NCBI GenBank assembly: GCA_018714405.1
Contig: DVNM01000022.1
Location: 1-20,357 of the forward strand
Direction of reading: 5' to 3'
Length of the DNA: 20,357 nt
From: Scybalenecus merdavium
GTDB taxonomy: Bacteria; Bacillota; Clostridia; Oscillospirales; Acutalibacteraceae
Shown here: positions 1 through 7,642 of the stretch, one piece after another
Layout: the number at the start of each line of letters is the position of its first letter
Position numbering within the stretch: position 1 is the stretch's first letter
Made by a program: the position numbers and the translations under genes
The notes under the pieces: model-generated
Seen by the model: the letters and a program-made list of their open reading frames with translations, nothing else
What the model was told of the DNA's origin: nothing
The model's database searches: none

Positions 1-24
1 CAAAAAGCAAAAGCAGGAAACCCG

Positions 25-70
25 GCTTTTAATCAAGGTGTCCGGAGTTCGAATCTCCGATGGGTCACCA
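25..70 (+). tRNA. 3' portion of tRNA-Lys(UUU), 5' half absent
   Basis: The segment reads as the 3' part of a lysine tRNA. The anticodon loop CTTTTAA is at 26-32 with anticodon TTT at 28-30, the 3' anticodon strand is at 33-37, and the variable loop is at 38-42. A perfect T arm (CGGAG, loop TTCGAAT, CTCCG) lies at 43-59, followed by the acceptor strand ATGGGTC at 60-66, discriminator A and encoded CCA at 68-70. The bases upstream (1-24) do not form the partner anticodon strand (CTTGA expected, CCCGG found), and no D arm or 5' acceptor strand GACCCAT is present. This is therefore a partial gene. It could be the distal attachment-site copy left by an element integrated at the 3' end of a tRNA-Lys gene, or a contig-edge artefact. 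Confidence 0.75.
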
Positions 71-72
71 CA

Positions 73-107
73 AACACCGTAAGCATTTGCTTGCGGTGTT
101 TTTCTTT
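73..107 (+). terminator. Intrinsic terminator after the tRNA-Lys 3' end
   Basis: A 12-bp stem (arms 73-84 and 89-100, one G-T pair) with the 4-base loop ATTT is followed directly by a T-rich tract. It starts 3 bases after the CCA end, where the terminator of a tRNA gene belongs. This suggests the sequence to the right is the native downstream flank of a tRNA locus. Confidence 0.8.
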
Positions 108-242
108 GCCCAAAACCGCAAAAGCGTTGTCACAAAACAAAATCAAGGCCAAACATCAAGCGTGCATCAAATTGTCCACCGGGCTATACTTGGAAAAATT
201 AGGAACGATTTTTCGGCTTGTAAAGTGGATATGTTTTTAGAC

Positions 243-280
243 AAAGGAAAAGGACGGCTGACGCCGTCCTTTTCCTTTTA
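243..280. terminator. Bidirectional terminator downstream of ptsI
   Basis: A perfect 16-bp inverted repeat (arms 243-258 and 263-278) with a 4-base loop. The arms begin with A-rich and end with T-rich sequence, so the hairpin has a U tract when read on either strand. It lies 10 bases past the ptsI stop and probably ends the minus-strand trehalose/PTS operon. The 135 bases between this hairpin and the tRNA terminator hold no gene that I can support. Confidence 0.75.
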
Positions 281-288
281 AGTTACCA

Positions 289-1932
289 TTATGCATTTTT
301 ACTTTTCGCTTTGTCTTTTCGCAGGTCGATCGATCGGATACATTTGCGCAGCGGCAAAACCGCAGCGGGGGAGACGCTCAGTTCGTCCACGCCCATGCGC
401 AAAAACGTTTCGGTCAGCGCGGTGTCAGCGCCAAGCTCGCCGCAAATGCCCACCCAGCAGCCGTGCCGGTGGGCGGATCGCACCGTCATTTCGATCATGC
501 GCAGCACGGCGGGGTGGTGCGCGTCAAAAAACGGATCCAGCTTCGGGTTCTGGCGGTCGATCGCCAGTGTGTACTGCGTCAGGTCGTTGGTGCCGATGGA
601 GAAAAATTCCACTTCCTGCGCCAGCTCATCGGCAATCATGACAGACGCCGGCGTTTCGATCATAATGCCGATCTCTACATCTCCGCAGGGCACTTTTTCC
701 GCTTCCAGCTCCTTGCGGCACTCCGCCAAAATCTCTTTGGCGTCGCAGACTTCGCGCACGGAAATGATCATCGGGAACATGACCGATATGTTGCCGTAGG
801 CCGCCGCGCGCAAAATGGCACGCAGCTGTGTTTTGAAAATTTCCTTTTGCGTCAGGCAGATGCGTATGGCGCGGTAGCCCAGCGCCGGGTTGTCTTCCTT
901 GCCCAGGCCGAAGTAGTCGGCCTGCTTGTCGGCGCCGATGTCGAGCGTGCGGATGATGACCTTTTTGTCGGCCATGGTTTCCGCTACGCGCTTGTAGATG
1001 GTAAACTGCTCCTCTTCGCTCGGAAAATCGTTTCGCCCAAGGTAAATGAACTCGCTTCTGAACAAGCCGATGCCCTGCGCGTCGTTTTGCAGAACAAAAC
1101 CAACGTCCGACACGTTGCCGATATTGGCAAAAACCTTGATCTCAGTGCCGTCCAGCGTGATGTTCGGCTTTTTCTTCAGCCCCTGCAGCAATGCGGCTTG
1201 TTCGGCGTCGGTACGCCGGCGCGCCTCCATGGTTTTGAGCAGGTCGGGGGTCGGGTCAATGTAAACGCAGTGGTTGTAACCGTCCAGCACGGCCGTGTGC
1301 CCGTCCCACTCTTCGCGGATGTCTACACCGATCAGCGCCGGAATGGCCATGGTGCGCGCCAGAATAGCCGTGTGGCTGTTGGTGGAGCCATGGCGTGTGA
1401 TGAAGCCCAAAAGCTTGCTTTTATCGAGCTGCATCGTCTCGCTTGGGGTCAAGTCATCAGCCATCAGAATAAACGGCTCGTCAAAGTCCACTTTGTCCTG
1501 CTTCCCGGTCAGTACGGCGGCCAGGCGGCCTGCAGCGTCTTTAATGTCGGTCGCGCGCGCCTGCATGTACGCGTCGTCCATGGCGGCAAAAATCTCGGCA
1601 AAATTGTCGCCGGCGGTCAGCACAGCGTATTCTGCCGTTGCATCCTGCGTTTCAATAATGCTTTTCACAGCGTCCAGGTAGTCGTCGTCCTCCAGCATCA
1701 TGGCGTGGATCTCAAAAATGGCGGCGTTGTCCTCGCCGACCTCACGCAAAGCGTTTTCATAAAGCGCATGCAGCTGTTCGCCGGCTTTTTCCCGTGCCTT
1801 TTCAAACCGTTCCAGTTCCTCCTGCGGTGTGCGCTTGGAAGTTGCCGGCGCCTGCACGGCTTTTTTGCCCAGGTAACGGATCTTGCCGATGGCGATTTTG
1901 TTGATGATGGATTTGCCGGTTGCAACGTTCAT
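289..1932 (-). CDS. ptsI: PTS Enzyme I (phosphoenolpyruvate-protein phosphotransferase)
   Basis: Cytoplasmic Enzyme I takes phosphate from PEP onto a histidine and passes it to HPr, the first step of the sugar phosphotransferase system. The 547-residue protein has the full family length. The phosphohistidine motif TNSHTAILAR places the active His at residue 187. The PEP-binding stretch RSEFIYLGRNDFPSEEEQF and the signature FFSIGTNDLTQYTLAIDR follow, and the C-terminal catalytic Cys is in ICGELGAD at 497. I chose the ATG at 1932 because AAAGGAG lies 8 bases upstream; an in-frame TTG one codon earlier is less well spaced. It is the last gene of the treP-treC-ptsH-ptsI operon, 28 bases after ptsH, and ends at a strong terminator. 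All key residues are intact. Confidence 0.97.
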   Translation of the reverse strand: MNVATGKSIINKIAIGKIRYLGKKAVQAPATSKRTPQEELERFEKAREKAGEQLHALYENALREVGEDNAAIFEIHAMMLEDDDYLDAVKSIIETQDATAEYAVLTAGDNFAEIFAAMDDAYMQARATDIKDAAGRLAAVLTGKQDKVDFDEPFILMADDLTPSETMQLDKSKLLGFITRHGSTNSHTAILARTMAIPALIGVDIREEWDGHTAVLDGYNHCVYIDPTPDLLKTMEARRRTDAEQAALLQGLKKKPNITLDGTEIKVFANIGNVSDVGFVLQNDAQGIGLFRSEFIYLGRNDFPSEEEQFTIYKRVAETMADKKVIIRTLDIGADKQADYFGLGKEDNPALGYRAIRICLTQKEIFKTQLRAILRAAAYGNISVMFPMIISVREVCDAKEILAECRKELEAEKVPCGDVEIGIMIETPASVMIADELAQEVEFFSIGTNDLTQYTLAIDRQNPKLDPFFDAHHPAVLRMIEMTVRSAHRHGCWVGICGELGADTALTETFLRMGVDELSVSPAAVLPLRKCIRSIDLRKDKAKSKNA

Positions 1933-1960
1933 CAAACCATCTCCTTTAGTATTGTTCCGC

Positions 1961-2218
1961 TTACAGGTTTTCTTTGAAAAACTGTTCGATCGCAGCTGCG
2001 GCTTCGGCTTCGTCGTCGCCTTCCACGGTAACGTGCACGGTGTCGCCGCCTTTTACGCCCATGCTCATCAGCGCCATCAGTTTGGTGGCGGCTGCCGATT
2101 TTTCACCTTTTGCAATGGTGATGGCGCTGGTGTAGGCCTTGGCTGCTTTTACGAGCAAACCTGCGGGTCTTGCGTGGATGCCTACGGGGTCGGTGATGAT
2201 GTAGTCAAACTGTTTCAT
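1961..2218 (-). CDS. ptsH: HPr phosphocarrier protein lacking regulatory Ser46
   Basis: HPr is the small cytoplasmic carrier that moves phosphate from Enzyme I to the EIIA domain of sugar transporters. At 85 residues it has normal length, and the motif GIHARPA places the phosphorylated His at residue 15. In Bacillota HPr, Ser46 (usually within KSIMGVMSLG) is the target of HPr kinase and makes HPr the corepressor of CcpA. Here the aligned stretch is ATKLMALMSMG and position 46 is Lys (codon AAA on the minus strand, bases 2081-2083). Catalysis should be intact while HPrK/CcpA signalling through this residue should be absent; that is inferred. A clear AAAGGAG lies upstream of the ATG. It sits between treC (35-base gap) and ptsI (28-base gap). 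Confidence 0.93.
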   Translation of the reverse strand: MKQFDYIITDPVGIHARPAGLLVKAAKAYTSAITIAKGEKSAAATKLMALMSMGVKGGDTVHVTVEGDDEAEAAAAIEQFFKENL

Positions 2219-2253
2219 AATTGATTTCTCCTTTGCTTTTAAGTTGTATGGTC

Positions 2254-3909
2254 TTATTCTTCTGCTGTTTTCAGCAAAATAAGCGATTCATAGGGGCGCA
2301 GCTCCAGGGTCTGGCTGGTCTGCGCATCGGCATAGTTGGCCAGCAAAATGCGGCAGCCGGTCAAATCGTCTGGGCACCGCCAACGGCACGGTTTTGCAAA
2401 AAAGTTGTTGATGCAGTAAATCGTGTTGTTTTTGTAGCGCCGCCGGTAGGCAAGAACAGCCGGATGGTGTTCGTCAAGCGGTGTAAAATCGCCGTAGGCG
2501 ATCGCATCCTGCGTTTTGCGCAGCTTAATCAGGTCGCGGTAATAGGAAAAAACCGAATCCGGGTCATCCACCTGGCTTTCGGCATGGATGGCCGAATGGT
2601 TTTGGTTCACTTCTATCCACGGCTGTGCGTCGGTAAAGCCGGCATTTTCGCCGTCTGTCCACTGCATGGGTGTGCGGCTGTTGTCGCGCGAGTGCACCTT
2701 CAAAATCTGGTATGCGCTCTCCTCGCTCATGCCTTTGTCGCGCAGGATCTGAAAATGGTTCAGGCTCTCTACGTCGCGGTACTGCTCAAGCCGGCTGAAA
2801 TGCGCATTTGTCATGCCGATCTCTTCGCCTTGGTAAATATATGGCGTGCCGCGCATGCAGTGGATCACGCCGGCCAGCATTTTGGCCGATTCTTTCCAGT
2901 ATTTTCCCTCATCGCCAAAACGCGAAACGACACGCGGCTGGTCGTGGTTGCACCAGAAAACGGCCTGCCAGGCGTTGTGTTCGGCCATGCCGGTCTGCCA
3001 GGAAAACAAAATTTGTTTCAGTTTTGAAAAGTCCGGCGGCACCAGTACCCATTTTTCATTCCCGACAAAATCCACTTTCAGGTGGTGGAATGAAAATACC
3101 ATGGAAAGCTCCTGTGTGTCCGCGCCGGCATAGCGGAAGCAGTTTTCCATTGTGGTCGAGGACATTTCGCCCACGGTCACAAAGCCCTCTTCCCGGCCAA
3201 ATGTTTCGCGGCACATCTCCTGCAAAAATTCGTGTATGCGCGGTCCGTCTGTGTAAAAGCGCCGTCCGTCGCCGCAGTCGTCGTCTTCAAATGCGCCTTT
3301 GCTGATCAGGTTGATCACGTCAAAACGAAAACCGCGCACGCCTTTTTGTATCCAGTACCGCAGAATGCTTTGCACCTCGCGGCGCACTTCTTCATTTTCC
3401 CAGTTGAGGTCAGCCTGTGTTTTGTCAAACAGGTGCAGGTAGTATTCGTCAAACGCTTCTACATATTCCCAGGCACTGCCGCCGAACTTGCTCTCCCAGT
3501 TGGTGGGGGGAGTACCGTCCGGCTTGCCTTTTTTAAAGATATAGTAATTCTTATACTTCGGGTCGCCCTGCATGGCTTTTTGGAACCATTCGTGCTCGGT
3601 CGATGTGTGGTTGAACACCATGTCGAGCATCAGGTCTATGCCGCGTTTTCGGGCTTCAGCCGCCAGCGTTTCAAAATCTTCCATCGTGCCGTAGCGCGGG
3701 TCGATGCTGCGGTAGTCGGCCACGTCGTAACCATTGTCGCGCTGAGGCGACACAAAAAACGGGGTCAGCCAAATACAGTCCACGCCGAGCGCTTGCAGAT
3801 AATCCAGTTTTTGCGTTACACCGCGCAGGTCGCCCAGTCCGTCGCCGTTTGTGTCTAAAAAAGATTTTGGGTAGATCTGGTAAACAACGCTTTTTCTAAA
3901 GTCCGTCAT
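2254..3909 (-). CDS. treC: Trehalose-6-phosphate hydrolase (GH13 family)
   Basis: This cytoplasmic phosphotrehalase splits trehalose 6-phosphate, delivered by the PTS, into glucose and glucose 6-phosphate. The 551-residue protein is a GH13 alpha-glucosidase close in motif order to TreC/TreA. It has VYQIYPKSFLDTNGDGLGDLRG near the N terminus, DMVFNHTS at 96-103, nucleophile Asp197 in GFRFDVINL, acid/base Glu248 in TVGEMSS, and Asp323 in NHDQPR. The phrases GGSAWEY, GDGRRFYTDGP and RDNSRTPMQW are characteristic of phosphotrehalases rather than generic oligo-1,6-glucosidases. The ATG lies 1 base past the treP stop, with AAGGAG inside the end of treP, so translation is probably coupled. A sucrose- or isomaltose-type substrate is less likely because the adjacent permease is trehalose-type. 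Confidence 0.93.
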   Translation of the reverse strand: MTDFRKSVVYQIYPKSFLDTNGDGLGDLRGVTQKLDYLQALGVDCIWLTPFFVSPQRDNGYDVADYRSIDPRYGTMEDFETLAAEARKRGIDLMLDMVFNHTSTEHEWFQKAMQGDPKYKNYYIFKKGKPDGTPPTNWESKFGGSAWEYVEAFDEYYLHLFDKTQADLNWENEEVRREVQSILRYWIQKGVRGFRFDVINLISKGAFEDDDCGDGRRFYTDGPRIHEFLQEMCRETFGREEGFVTVGEMSSTTMENCFRYAGADTQELSMVFSFHHLKVDFVGNEKWVLVPPDFSKLKQILFSWQTGMAEHNAWQAVFWCNHDQPRVVSRFGDEGKYWKESAKMLAGVIHCMRGTPYIYQGEEIGMTNAHFSRLEQYRDVESLNHFQILRDKGMSEESAYQILKVHSRDNSRTPMQWTDGENAGFTDAQPWIEVNQNHSAIHAESQVDDPDSVFSYYRDLIKLRKTQDAIAYGDFTPLDEHHPAVLAYRRRYKNNTIYCINNFFAKPCRWRCPDDLTGCRILLANYADAQTSQTLELRPYESLILLKTAEE

Positions 3910-3910
3910 T

Positions 3911-5929
3911 TTACTGCTCCTTGCTGTAGTGCATTATGGCTGTCTGCGCGGCGTCTGCCTGCGTACCGCCCGGCGCAAATGTTACTGTAAAGTCATTTGG
4001 CTCTGTCACCAAAAATGCGGTAATGGTCGGGTGGCCGGCCGCTTTGATCTTTTCAGGGTCAAAGGTGATGAGCTTGTCGCCGCGTTTTACACGGTCGCCC
4101 TCTTTGACGTGCAGTGCAAAGCCGTCGCCGTTCATGGAAACGGTATCGATGCCGACGTGGATCAGCAGTTCAATGCCGTTGGCCAGCTCCAGCCCGCAGG
4201 CATGGCGGCTGTCTTCGATCACAGAGGAAACGGTTGCGTCGGCCGGCGCCAAAACAGTGCTGTCGGTCGGGTCGATACCAATGCCGTCGCCGAGCACGCC
4301 CTGGGAAAAGACCTCGTCGGGGATCTCCTCCAGCGGCACAACACGGCCGGAAAGCGGCGCCAGGATCTCGCCGGCATCTCTGCTCATGGCGCTTTCGCTT
4401 TCGGCAGGCGCGCTGGACGTATCTGTGCCGGTCAGTTCGGGTGCATCGGCCTGTGCGGTTACAGCGTCTGCTGTTTCAGCAGCTGCCTGTGCAGCGATGT
4501 GCAAGCCGCGGTCCTCGGCTGAAAGCTTGCGGCTGCCGATGATCATGGTGAGCACGAACGGCAGGACGATCGCCACCGCCATGGCGATCAAAAACTGCAG
4601 CCAGTACTCGGGCTTGATGGATAAAATGCCGGGCAGACCGCCTACGCCGATGGAAAACGCTTCAACGCCCGTCCCAACGGAGATCACGGCGGCGCAGGCC
4701 GATCCGGTCATGCCGCAGATTAGCGGAAAACCGTATTTCATGTTGACGCCGAACAGCGCCGGCTCCGTAACGCCCAGATAACAGGAAATGCAGGCGGAAA
4801 TGTTGACCTGCTGGGCGCGTTCGTTTTTCTTTTGCAGCACGATCATGCCCAGCACGGCAGAACCCTGTGCGATGTTGGAAAGCGCGATCAGCGGCCACAA
4901 AATCGTGCCCTGGTATGTGTTGACCAGCTGCGAGTCGATCGCGTTTGTCATGTGGTGCAGGCCCGTCATGACGATCGGTGCATAGAAGAACCCGAAGACA
5001 GCGGCAAACAGCCAGCGTACGTTCGAGGTCAGGCCGGCGTAAACCACATTGGCGATCGCGTCGCCGATGCGCCAGCCGATCGGGCCGACGATCGTGTGTG
5101 CAATGATCACGGCCGGTACCAGTGAGCAAAACGGCACCACGATCATGCTGATGACCTCGGGACAGATTTTTTTAAAGAATTTCTCCAGGTATACCAGCAC
5201 AAAGCCTGCCAGCATGGCGGCAATGACCTGGCCCTGGTAGCCGATCATCTGTATTTCTATAAAACCAAAGTCCCACACGGGGATGTCGGCGGCCGCTGTG
5301 TCGGCCACACTGAAGCCGTTGAGCAGCTGCGGGGAAACGAGTGTCAGACCAAGGATGATGCCCAGGATTTGCGTGGTGCCCATTTTTTTCGTGATGGACC
5401 ACACGATGCCGACCGGCAGCATGTGGAACACGGCCTCGCCGATCAGCCACAAAAAGCTGTACATGCCGGCCCAGAACTGCGAAATGTCGGCCAGGCTCTG
5501 TGTGCCGTCGTTAAAGAAGTTGATCTCGCCGATGATGTTGCGGATGCCGAGGATCAGACCGCCGCAGATCAGGGCAGGGATAAGGGGCGCAAAGATCTCG
5601 CCCAAAACGCCCATGGCGCGCTGGATCCACGGCTGCTTTTTGTTGGCGGCCGCTTTTACCGCGTCTTTGCTCACGCCCTCAATGCCGGCGTTTTGTGTGA
5701 ATTCCTTGTAAAACACGGCCACATCGTTGCCGATGATGACCTGGAACTGGCCGGCCTGTGTAAAGGTGCCTTTGACGGCGGGGATGTTTTCAATCGCTTT
5801 TTTGTCGGCTTTGTCGGCATCTACCAAGACAAACCGCATGCGCGTCATACAGTGGGAAACGGCCTGAATGTTCTCCTTGCCGCCGATGTACTGTAAAAGC
5901 TCGCGTACGTCATTTTGATATTTTGCCAT
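3911..5929 (-). CDS. treP: Trehalose-specific PTS permease EIIBCA
   Basis: This inner-membrane PTS transporter imports trehalose and phosphorylates it to trehalose 6-phosphate. Domains in order are IIB (about 1-85, phosphocysteine Cys27 in SHCMTRMRF, then VKGTFTQAGQFQVIIG as in TreB/TreP), the hydrophobic IIC channel (about 105-470), an Ala/Glu-rich linker, and a C-terminal IIA domain (about 525-665). In IIA, His576 and His591 (LLIHVGIDTV) are 15 residues apart, matching the two active-site histidines of IIA-Glc; His591 should carry the phosphate. At 672 residues it is a full BCA fusion, whereas many TreB/TreP proteins stop after IIC and borrow IIA from elsewhere. GGAGG lies 7 bases before the ATG. 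It is the first gene of the operon with treC, ptsH and ptsI. Confidence 0.94.
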   Translation of the reverse strand: MAKYQNDVRELLQYIGGKENIQAVSHCMTRMRFVLVDADKADKKAIENIPAVKGTFTQAGQFQVIIGNDVAVFYKEFTQNAGIEGVSKDAVKAAANKKQPWIQRAMGVLGEIFAPLIPALICGGLILGIRNIIGEINFFNDGTQSLADISQFWAGMYSFLWLIGEAVFHMLPVGIVWSITKKMGTTQILGIILGLTLVSPQLLNGFSVADTAAADIPVWDFGFIEIQMIGYQGQVIAAMLAGFVLVYLEKFFKKICPEVISMIVVPFCSLVPAVIIAHTIVGPIGWRIGDAIANVVYAGLTSNVRWLFAAVFGFFYAPIVMTGLHHMTNAIDSQLVNTYQGTILWPLIALSNIAQGSAVLGMIVLQKKNERAQQVNISACISCYLGVTEPALFGVNMKYGFPLICGMTGSACAAVISVGTGVEAFSIGVGGLPGILSIKPEYWLQFLIAMAVAIVLPFVLTMIIGSRKLSAEDRGLHIAAQAAAETADAVTAQADAPELTGTDTSSAPAESESAMSRDAGEILAPLSGRVVPLEEIPDEVFSQGVLGDGIGIDPTDSTVLAPADATVSSVIEDSRHACGLELANGIELLIHVGIDTVSMNGDGFALHVKEGDRVKRGDKLITFDPEKIKAAGHPTITAFLVTEPNDFTVTFAPGGTQADAAQTAIMHYSKEQ

Positions 5930-5961
5930 GAAGCCACCTCCATTATTAAAATTCTACTTTT

Positions 5962-5990
5962 ATAATATTTTACCTGCATATGCAAGTTAA
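5962..5990 (-). promoter_or_regulatory. Probable treP operon promoter with palindromic spacer
   Basis: Read on the minus strand there is a -35-like TTAACT (5985-5990), a 17-base spacer, and a -10 TATTAT (5962-5967), about 33 bases before the treP start. The spacer contains a perfect 10-base palindrome TGCATATGCA (5975-5984) abutting the -35. That placement suits a repressor operator, for example for a GntR-type TreR, though no regulator gene is in the window. Inferred from pattern only. Confidence 0.5.
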
Positions 5991-6272
5991 TTGGCTGAAA
6001 CGATGAATTTATCGACATATTTTTATGAAAATTACACATAAAATGTTAAAAAATATAAAAATAATACAGCAAACTGCCTAAACAAGAGCGGCCGTTTGGG
6101 CACGGCAGCCTTTGCCAAAATGCCGCTGTGCAAACGGGGCAGGCAAAACGGTTTTACGTTCATTTTACTGTATGTATGGTGCTGCGGCTCCTGTGTGCCG
6201 GTTTGGTAACAAAAAATGTAATATTTGTGTAACTTATTGCAAATATCTATTTATTTTAATTTCAGAATATGT
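5991..6272. other. Divergent intergenic region
   Basis: The stretch separates the minus-strand tre operon from the plus-strand lipoprotein/two-component operon. Bases 5991-6070 are very AT-rich. Bases 6092-6137 form an imperfect 15-bp hairpin: CCGTTTG (6092-6098) pairs with CAAACGG (6131-6137), and CGGCA (6103-6107) pairs with TGCCG (6121-6125). No gene is supported here; a short open frame starting at 6112 has no ribosome binding site. Confidence 0.5.
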
Positions 6273-6278
6273 TATGAT
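6273..6278 (+). promoter_or_regulatory. Possible -10 box of the lipoprotein/two-component operon
   Basis: TATGAT matches five of six consensus positions and lies 27 bases before the TTG start codon. The -35 position (6250-6255, TTTATT) is a poor match, so the promoter is either weak, activator-dependent or misplaced. Confidence 0.3.
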
Positions 6279-6305
6279 AATTAAAATCATGCTGGAGGTG
6301 AGGGT

Positions 6306-7616
6306 TTGAAAAAATGCAGGGTTCTTGTTCTGGTTCTTCTGATTGCGTTTGTTTTTTCCGGCTGCTCTTTTCACCTTTCCTCTTCGCTTGACGAGCTGAT
6401 CGCACCCGTCTCGCCTTTTGGAGAGGATGCGGCTATCGCCAAGGCGCTTGATGATTATGCCGGCAAATACACTTTGAAAACGTGCGTCTATGGGGAATAC
6501 ACCTCTTCATTTGTGAAGGCAGACCTGAATGGCGACGGCTCTGCCGAGGCGTTTGCGTTTTATGAACCGTCCAGCGCGCTGGGCACAGTGTATTTGGCTG
6601 TTATGGTACCGAATGATGACGACGACACATGGCGCGTTACGTTTTCGGCGCCGGGCGAGGGCAGCGACGTCGGCGAGATCGATTTTGCCGATATGACCGG
6701 CGACGGCCGTCAGGAGATACTCGTCAACTGGGAGGTCATCAGCAACACCTCCAACAACATCTTGTCGGTCTATTCCTATACGGATGAAAACGGCGGCGTC
6801 GAACTGCAGGCGGTGGGGGAACCGCTCTCTTTTTCCAAGTATACCAGCGCCGATCTCAACCACGACGGTTTGAACGAGCTGTTGCTTTTTAACCTGCCGG
6901 GTTCTGACACCGAAAGCGCCAGTGCAGTCGTCTATTCTATGGAAAACGGGCGTGTCCGCCGTCTCGGTCAGACCAAGCTGGACTCCAATGTCACCGCCTA
7001 TTCGTCCGTTACTGTGGACAGCAGCGATCCGGACAATCCCGTCGTTTATGCCGATGCCTATAAAAACAACGGCAGCGCCATGATCACCGAGATCGTGTAC
7101 TGGTCCGATTATTATGATACGATCATTTCGCCGTTTTATGATTATGATACCGGCCTTACACGCGAAACTTTTCGGGAAAACACCGTCCAGTGCCGCGATA
7201 TTGACGGCGACGGCAAGGTGGAGATCCCGATGGAACCCCAAAAACAGTCTGCATCTGCCGGGCAGCAGCTAACTCTGATCGACTGGCAGGTCTACCGGGA
7301 CTATGTGCTGTTCCATAAAACGTACGGCGTGCTCAACCGGAAAGACGGCTACTTTCTGAATTTAGACGACGCACTTTTTGAAAACGCTGTGTTTGCTTAC
7401 GATGGGGAAACGCGCGAGCTGACGGTGCGCGACGCCGCGTCTGACCGTGTCGTCTGCACGCTTAAAACGGTATTTAAGGCAGATTACTCTGCGCAGGCGT
7501 ACAGCGGGTACACGCAGTTTTATGAAAAAGCCCCGTTTTGCTACCTGGTCGCAGTAAATGAAAATGATTACGGCATTACTGCCGATACGGTTGCCGATCA
7601 TTTTATTGAATATTGA
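6306..7616 (+). CDS. Lipoprotein with four DxDGDG (VCBS/FG-GAP-like) motifs
   Basis: I do not recognise a named gene. The 436-residue product begins with a lipoprotein signal: MKK, a hydrophobic core, then the lipobox FSGC with Cys20 as the lipid anchor, so it should sit on the outer face of the membrane. Four acidic loops of the calcium-binding DxDGDG type occur: 73-78 (DLNGDG), 129-134 (DMTGDG), 183-188 (DLNHDG) and 298-303 (DIDGDG). Each is followed by hydrophobic beta-strand-like sequence, as in VCBS/FG-GAP repeats. The start is TTG, 7 bases after GGAGG. The gene is followed 26 bases later by a response regulator and then a sensor kinase, so it may be a sensory accessory or an output of that system. 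No enzymatic motif is visible. Confidence 0.85.
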   Translation: MKKCRVLVLVLLIAFVFSGCSFHLSSSLDELIAPVSPFGEDAAIAKALDDYAGKYTLKTCVYGEYTSSFVKADLNGDGSAEAFAFYEPSSALGTVYLAVMVPNDDDDTWRVTFSAPGEGSDVGEIDFADMTGDGRQEILVNWEVISNTSNNILSVYSYTDENGGVELQAVGEPLSFSKYTSADLNHDGLNELLLFNLPGSDTESASAVVYSMENGRVRRLGQTKLDSNVTAYSSVTVDSSDPDNPVVYADAYKNNGSAMITEIVYWSDYYDTIISPFYDYDTGLTRETFRENTVQCRDIDGDGKVEIPMEPQKQSASAGQQLTLIDWQVYRDYVLFHKTYGVLNRKDGYFLNLDDALFENAVFAYDGETRELTVRDAASDRVVCTLKTVFKADYSAQAYSGYTQFYEKAPFCYLVAVNENDYGITADTVADHFIEY

Positions 7617-7642
7617 TTTTCAGCCTTTCAGGAGGGAGAAAA

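Noticed and set aside
60..281. A 73-codon frame from the tRNA end through the left intergenic region
   Set aside because: It starts inside the tRNA, crosses one terminator and runs into the arms of a second, and has no ribosome binding site.
463..1977. A 504-codon open frame antisense to ptsI
   Set aside because: It lies entirely over a gene with all Enzyme I motifs, its sequence shows no known domain, and no ribosome binding site precedes it. Long antisense frames are expected opposite GC-biased genes.
5995..6010. Possible CcpA cre site near the treP promoter (TGAAACGATGAA)
   Set aside because: The spacing between TG and CG is one base short of the cre consensus and the right half does not match, so I do not call it.
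6112..6309. A Cys-rich 65-codon frame upstream of the lipoprotein gene
   Set aside because: No ribosome binding site, it begins in the hairpin loop, and its end overlaps the real Shine-Dalgarno and start of the lipoprotein gene.
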